From Zhengitettix transpicula (Eukaryota > Arthropoda > Insecta > Orthoptera > Tetrigidae), in the NCBI GenBank assembly GCA_037074705.1, contig CM073596.1, positions 13,758,501-13,822,500 on the forward strand: DNA of 64,000 nucleotides, in the 5' to 3' direction. The notes below the pieces were generated by a model. That model made no database searches, was not told the origin of the DNA, and was given only the letters and a program-made list of their open reading frames with translations. A program made the position numbers and the translations under genes. Below are positions 29,801 to 35,800 of this stretch, in pieces; position 1 is the first letter of the stretch, and each line of letters starts with the position of its first letter.

Positions 29801-32800
29801 TATTTTATTTATTCAAACCAAATCCGGCTGTTCAATAAAAAATTTGACGCTGGCCAGAGTAATTTCTCATAACCTATTTCTCAATACAAACCTAAGTAAA
29901 TACGTAACAGAATACTATTGAGTATAAGAAAGTCTATTTCGTAAATTAAATATACAAAATTTCTTGCTAATTACTCATCATAACTCGTTCATGGTAAATA
30001 GTTTTTTTTGTACGGTAAAAGTAATATTAGTAATTTTTTTAAGGAGAAGACAGGATTTGTATAGGGTGATCCACATAGTGGCAACTGCCCTCTTACAGCA
30101 TAGGAATGAAAGGGGGGATGCGGAAAGGTAGAGAAAGGTAGCTAAGGGTTTCAACTAGTGCCCCCAGGCTATGGTTTAAGGATCCTATCAGGCATTTCAC
30201 CTAAAAGAGATGCCGGGAAAACCCTAGAAAAACCTGCATCAGGTAGGTCGGGCATTTGGTACTTGTCCCACGGCCTTCCGATGGCGGGTGATGGGTTTGC
30301 TGTGGGGTCGCAGCTTTCCCCTCGTCGTGCCTTGACCAGTATACGAGGCAGCTGGCCGACTATTCCAATAGAAATAGTGGACAACTCTTACCGTATGCCA
30401 AAAGTCTGCGACCCCGGAACATACACCTCTCAAAACAGGCATGTGGGAACCTTAGTTCAAAAAACCAGAGAGATGTGAAGGTGTCCCCAAAACTACCCTC
30501 CTCCAGAGTTCTCTGGGAAGGTTCACCTGCGAGAGAATTCTTTCGAAGGCTACCTTCGTAATTTTTATTTTTAGGGTAGACAGGCTATGTATATTGTAAT
30601 CCACATAGTGGCAACTCCCCTTTAATAGAATAGGAAAGGGATTTGAAAGGGGGGATGCGGAAGGCTAGAGGAAGGTAGCCAAGGGTTAACTAGAGGCCCC
30701 GGGCTATGGTTTAAGCATCCTACCCGGCAATTCGCCTAAAAGTGATGCAGGGAAAACCCTAGAAAAACTGCATCAGGTAGGTCGGGCATTTGGTACTTGT
30801 CCCATGCCCTTCCGATGGCGGGAGAGGGGTTTTTTTTTGGGGGGGGGGGGCGGCAACAGGCTACATGAGGGTAATCCACGTTGGGCAACTCCCCTTTAAT
30901 AGCATAGGAAGGAATTTGAAAGGGGGATGCGGAAGGGTAGAGGAAGGTAGCCAATTGTTAACTAGGGCCTCCGGGCTATATTTTACGGATCCTAGCGGCA
31001 TTCGCTTAAAGAAATGCAGGGAAAACCCTAGAAAAACTTGCATCAGGTAGGTCGGGCATTGGGTGCTTGTCCCACGCCCTACCGATAGCGGGAGAAGAGT
31101 TTGCTGTGGGGACGCAGCATTCCCTTCTCCGTGCCTCGACCAGTTTAGGAGGCAGCTGGCAGACTATTCCAATGGGAATAGCGGACAACTCTTAAGGTAA
31201 ATACAAAAGCATTTTCAGAAAAGAACTTCATATTTTAATAATGAAAAAAATAGCCAAATAGAGGGAAAAGAAGTTATGATACATATACCTCTTGTGTAGT
31301 GTGGTATTTGTATTATAACTTCTTTTGTATGTATTTGGATGTTTTTCTTATTATTCATTTTGAAGACAGACGTAAACTTTCATTAATACTGAAGCTTAAA
31401 TTTCCGTAGTACAAGGCGTAAGGATATTTTAAATTATTAAATATATATATATATATTGCTTTCATGGTCTGAACAGGGAATTTTTGCAGTATGTTCATTT
31501 TTTTTCATTTTTTAAGGGGGAGCTCAAGTTTTCGAAATTAACGGTAATGACATAGACGTGATTAAAGTGACGTTGTACGGAAAAGGATAAAATTCTACTT
31601 CGACGTTCTGCATCAACGAACAACAACGGGCACGGTGTATAACGCGGATTACCGAAGACTGGAGTTCGACGTCCAGGTGGGTGTGTCCCGTTTCAAATAG
31701 CGATCGATATTTCTATTCAGTAGAAGGGAAGAGGGTCAGGGACCTCGGTAACAAATGAGACACGTCAACAAAACCTCCGACGTGGTAGACAAGGCGGACT
31801 GTGTCCGCTTTCTCCTGACAGTTTATAAGCGCGGTTAGAGAAAGTTCCGAGTTTTGCGACCTTGCAAAAAAACAATCGCCACGAAACCGTTTTCGTAACA
31901 GACGTCCTGGGTGAAGGTATCGCTGCTGCTTAAAACATCTGGCCAAAAAATATGACCGAGGAAGATATAAATTTTCATCAACAGTGCTTAGAAATCACTA
32001 TTGTACAACGAGAGAGGAAAATCAGTGAAACAGATCGTCTGGTGGTACAGAAGCGTCGAAAACGAGAACGATCGTATCGATCCAATGTCCTGTAACGACA
32101 TTCAGCTCGGTATAACATTAAAAATTGTTCTGAATAGAAATTGCGGATCATCTTCAGCCAAGGGGCGGTCTGGATCGACACTGGTTTTGCAAACAGACGT
32201 CACCACGATCAGGGACCGACTTGAAACTGAGATTGTAACACATTCGAAGTGGTGACGGATTTTTCCTGATTCACAAGGTATTCATGTTAAAAGTCAAATT
32301 CAGACGGAAATAACTGGGATTATGCAGACGCTTGAAGGTTAGACGTTTCTGACGAATGAAGACAATAAAGACCTGATTATTCTTCTCCGTACTGGTTTCT
32401 ATTTACAGCGACACCATGGAGAAATATTTCCACGTGTCGCGCTGTCTCGGGTTCGAACACAGAAAGGTATTTTCTTGTGATAACCATGCCCACACTTTTC
32501 ACCTAAAACGACGTAAATCCGGATAGAAAAATTAATATATATATACTGTAATGTCTCGTAATTGAGGCATTGTTTCTGATTAATGGTCTGGGCTGTCGGA
32601 GGAAGTTGTAATGTGTTTACTTGGACTGGTCTTAAGAATTCGGAACAGGCATTGTTTCTGATTAATGGTTTGGACGGTTGAAAGTGCAATTTTTGTAGCG
32701 TGTTTACTTAGGTCTTGAGGGTGCAGTTTGGGCGGTCTGGAGAATTTAGAACCGTGCACGTGCGTGTGGGGGTGAGAAGACAAGTCCAAAGTAATTGAGG

Positions 32801-35800
32801 GTCCTGTCTCGATTGTCGGCTTTTGACAAGACAGAGTAGATAGCCATTTGCTAACTAAGGAACTGCAGCTGCATAATATAAATCTCGGTATAATGGAAGA
32901 AACTGTCAGCGGGCATTTGCAACGAAGTTTGTAACAATGGACAAAGGAAAAGACTGGGGGTACATAAGGGAGAGATAAGCGTTTGAGAAAGGTTAGTGAG
33001 CGTTAGAGGGTGGTGCTGTGAGCACCGAGACTGGAGGATTTGTGCGACCACCGAAGAATGACAAAGACAGACATCGTTTAAGGGAGGAGAATGTTTTATA
33101 AGTTGCAGTCTGCGAAGGAAATAGCCAAATATTCATCGATAAACATTTTGTATGCTGAAGTCTCATCTAGTCTAATCACAAAATTAGACCAGTCTTCGAT
33201 TGTAGGAGACCAGGACACTGCATCCAGCGTCGAGTAGTCTTCAAAACGAGCAAGTGATATGTACTTCACGAACGGAGAACCAGCTTTCGTCAAACCAACA
33301 GTGTGTGTTAGAATCAGTGTTTAAAACGTCCAGTATATAAAGTGTTTGTGTACGAACGAGGCAAATTTTCCTGAGTAAACGCAAGTTGAAATTTCATGGT
33401 ATTCATATGTGTAAACCGAATTAAAAGATACAGTCAGATATCGTTCTTTTCTTTTGTGTTGATAAAATAAACTCTTTAAATTTAAAATCAGTCTTGTAGA
33501 ATAAGTTCGTCGATAATTAATTTCGTCTATGTCTAGACGAATAAATATTTCTTTTTAATTTAAAGCTAAATTTTATGTTAAATGTTCTGTCGTTATCAAA
33601 CCCAGTAAAGACCTTTGAGAGATTGAGATATGTTTTTAAAATTGTATAATTGTTTCAAGTTTTGTTAAATAAATGTTGTTTGTTTTAAAGTTGATAATCT
33701 TTCATTTATTGAGCACCTTATTTGTTTATTACAATACATATCTGTAATGTTTCTCCTTAACAAATAATTACTATAGAAACTGGAACAGAGTGAGGAAACA
33801 AAGGTGGGGATAACCTGAACAGGTCAACAATCAACGCTTGAAGAGAAACGTTTTCAAATGTAGTCCAGGTAAAGCTTTTATTTTAATACGGGCTATAAAA
33901 ATATTTTCTCCGCGCAGTCTTCGTTTTATAACACTGCAAAATCTAACTTCATTATAGATAACCGTTATTCTTAAAATTATATTATACGTATGGAGCAATG
34001 GCGTAGCGTGGTGGAGGGGGGCGATCCGCCCCGGGCGGGGCTTTACCGGGGGGGGGGGGGGAGGCAGTTTTTTAAAATGGTATAAAAAAAATTAAAAATT
34101 CTAAATTCTTCTTTTAAATAGCTAAATAAGGGGTAGGCAAATTTGACCTACGCCCGGACACCTGAAACTCACTCTACATCACTGGTCTGGAGATACCTTT
34201 ACCCTTTTCATTGCATTACCTTTGCTTAAAAAATTCATAGCGAACCAAAGCACACACTACAGCTGGCTAGACCTTGACTTTAAAGCAGCCTATTCGAAGA
34301 ACAATGACGAAATACGTGCTAGTAACGGAAAGGTAGTGCCCGCGTTCTGCCTTCGTCGTGTTTACTATGCATTTAATTTTTTTAAAAAAATAAATAAATG
34401 CATCTTTAGATATCAATATTTTTTTTTCATTTTAACGTCCTTACATATTGCACTAACAACGAATTCACAACATTTAGGTTCATTGTCTTTGGGGGGGGGG
34501 GGGAGATCATAATTCTTTTAAGTAGGGGGGAGTTAAGACGGAAATCCAGTGTTGATTAAAATTCAACCATCAATTTTTAGGTCAGGTTCGGCCACATTGT
34601 CATTATCTTCATCAAAGAGACACTAGTGAGGAACCGGGCTTTTCGGGTCGGGTATTCAATTGTAACTGTACCCAACACTTTTCTATTCGGAGGGGAAGGC
34701 ACTGATATATTTTGCAGGCAAATTCATTCGAGCTCTTTATTGATCTGTCAACAAAGGAATACATTGTCCCGCCTGTTCCTTTTTTCCTCTGCTTAATTTT
34801 TTAACTATGATCATTTATGGACGCACACACAAAAAAAATTACAATTGTACTATATTTTGTTTCTCCTTAAGATTGTTAACATGTGTAATCTTCGAAATGG
34901 ATGCAACACCGAGTCTTCAGCTTCCATCAATAGATGACATGTTCTCATTTTGAAAAGCATCCTGCTAAACATAACATTGTATCGTGCTGGTAGCTCCCCC
35001 CCCCCCCCAAAAAAAAAAGCTTAATAATCCAATAAAGTATTAGGAAAATACCTACTACGATTCGCTGGACCTTACGATGGTATTGTTTTTTTTCTAGACC
35101 AAGCCTCGAGCCAATTTTACCTTAGCGCCGATTGTATTCGTAGATAAGGGAGTTTTACTGCATGGAGGTTATAAAACATTGTCAAAGTAGGTTGAGTTTC
35201 TCAGGAAGAAATGAATAGTTATTTTTGGAAGCATTAGTATCAAAGTTTCTGATCCTGCTAAACATAACATTGTATCGTGCTGGTAGCTCCCCCCCCCCCC
35301 AAAAAAAAAAAAAAAGCTTAATAATCCAATAAAGTATTAGGAAAATACCTACTACGATTCGCTGGACCTTACGATGGTTTTTTTCTAGACCAAGCCTCGA
35401 GCCAATTTTACCTTAGCGCCGATTGTATTCGTAGATAAGGGAGTTTTACTGCATGGAGGTTATAAAACATTGTCAAAGTAGGTTGAGTTTCTCAGGAAGA
35501 AATGAATAGTTATTTTTGGAAGCATTAGTATCAAAGTTTCTGATAGGATAACAGGCGTGGAAAACAGAATATCAGAACCAAAGGAGAAGAAAAAAGTGTC
35601 TGATAATGGGAAGTTGAACCGGACGAAATAAATGAGGTAGAAAAGAGCAAAACGAAAACTGAAAATTAACAAAACGGATTCGGAAATTTATAAAGTATCT
35701 GACAGCGAACAGTGTCCTTTTTTTTCTCGTTTCATTAGTTTTGGAGAAACATGGGCAAGAAACATCTATAAAGGAAACAGAATTGAAAGGAAACATTTTT

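Noticed and set aside
30158..30478. 106-codon plus frame and overlapping minus frames in the repeat copies
   Set aside because: Homologous copies at 24.5 and 30.8 kb do not keep the same frame open. Open frames reflect GC content of a non-coding repeat.
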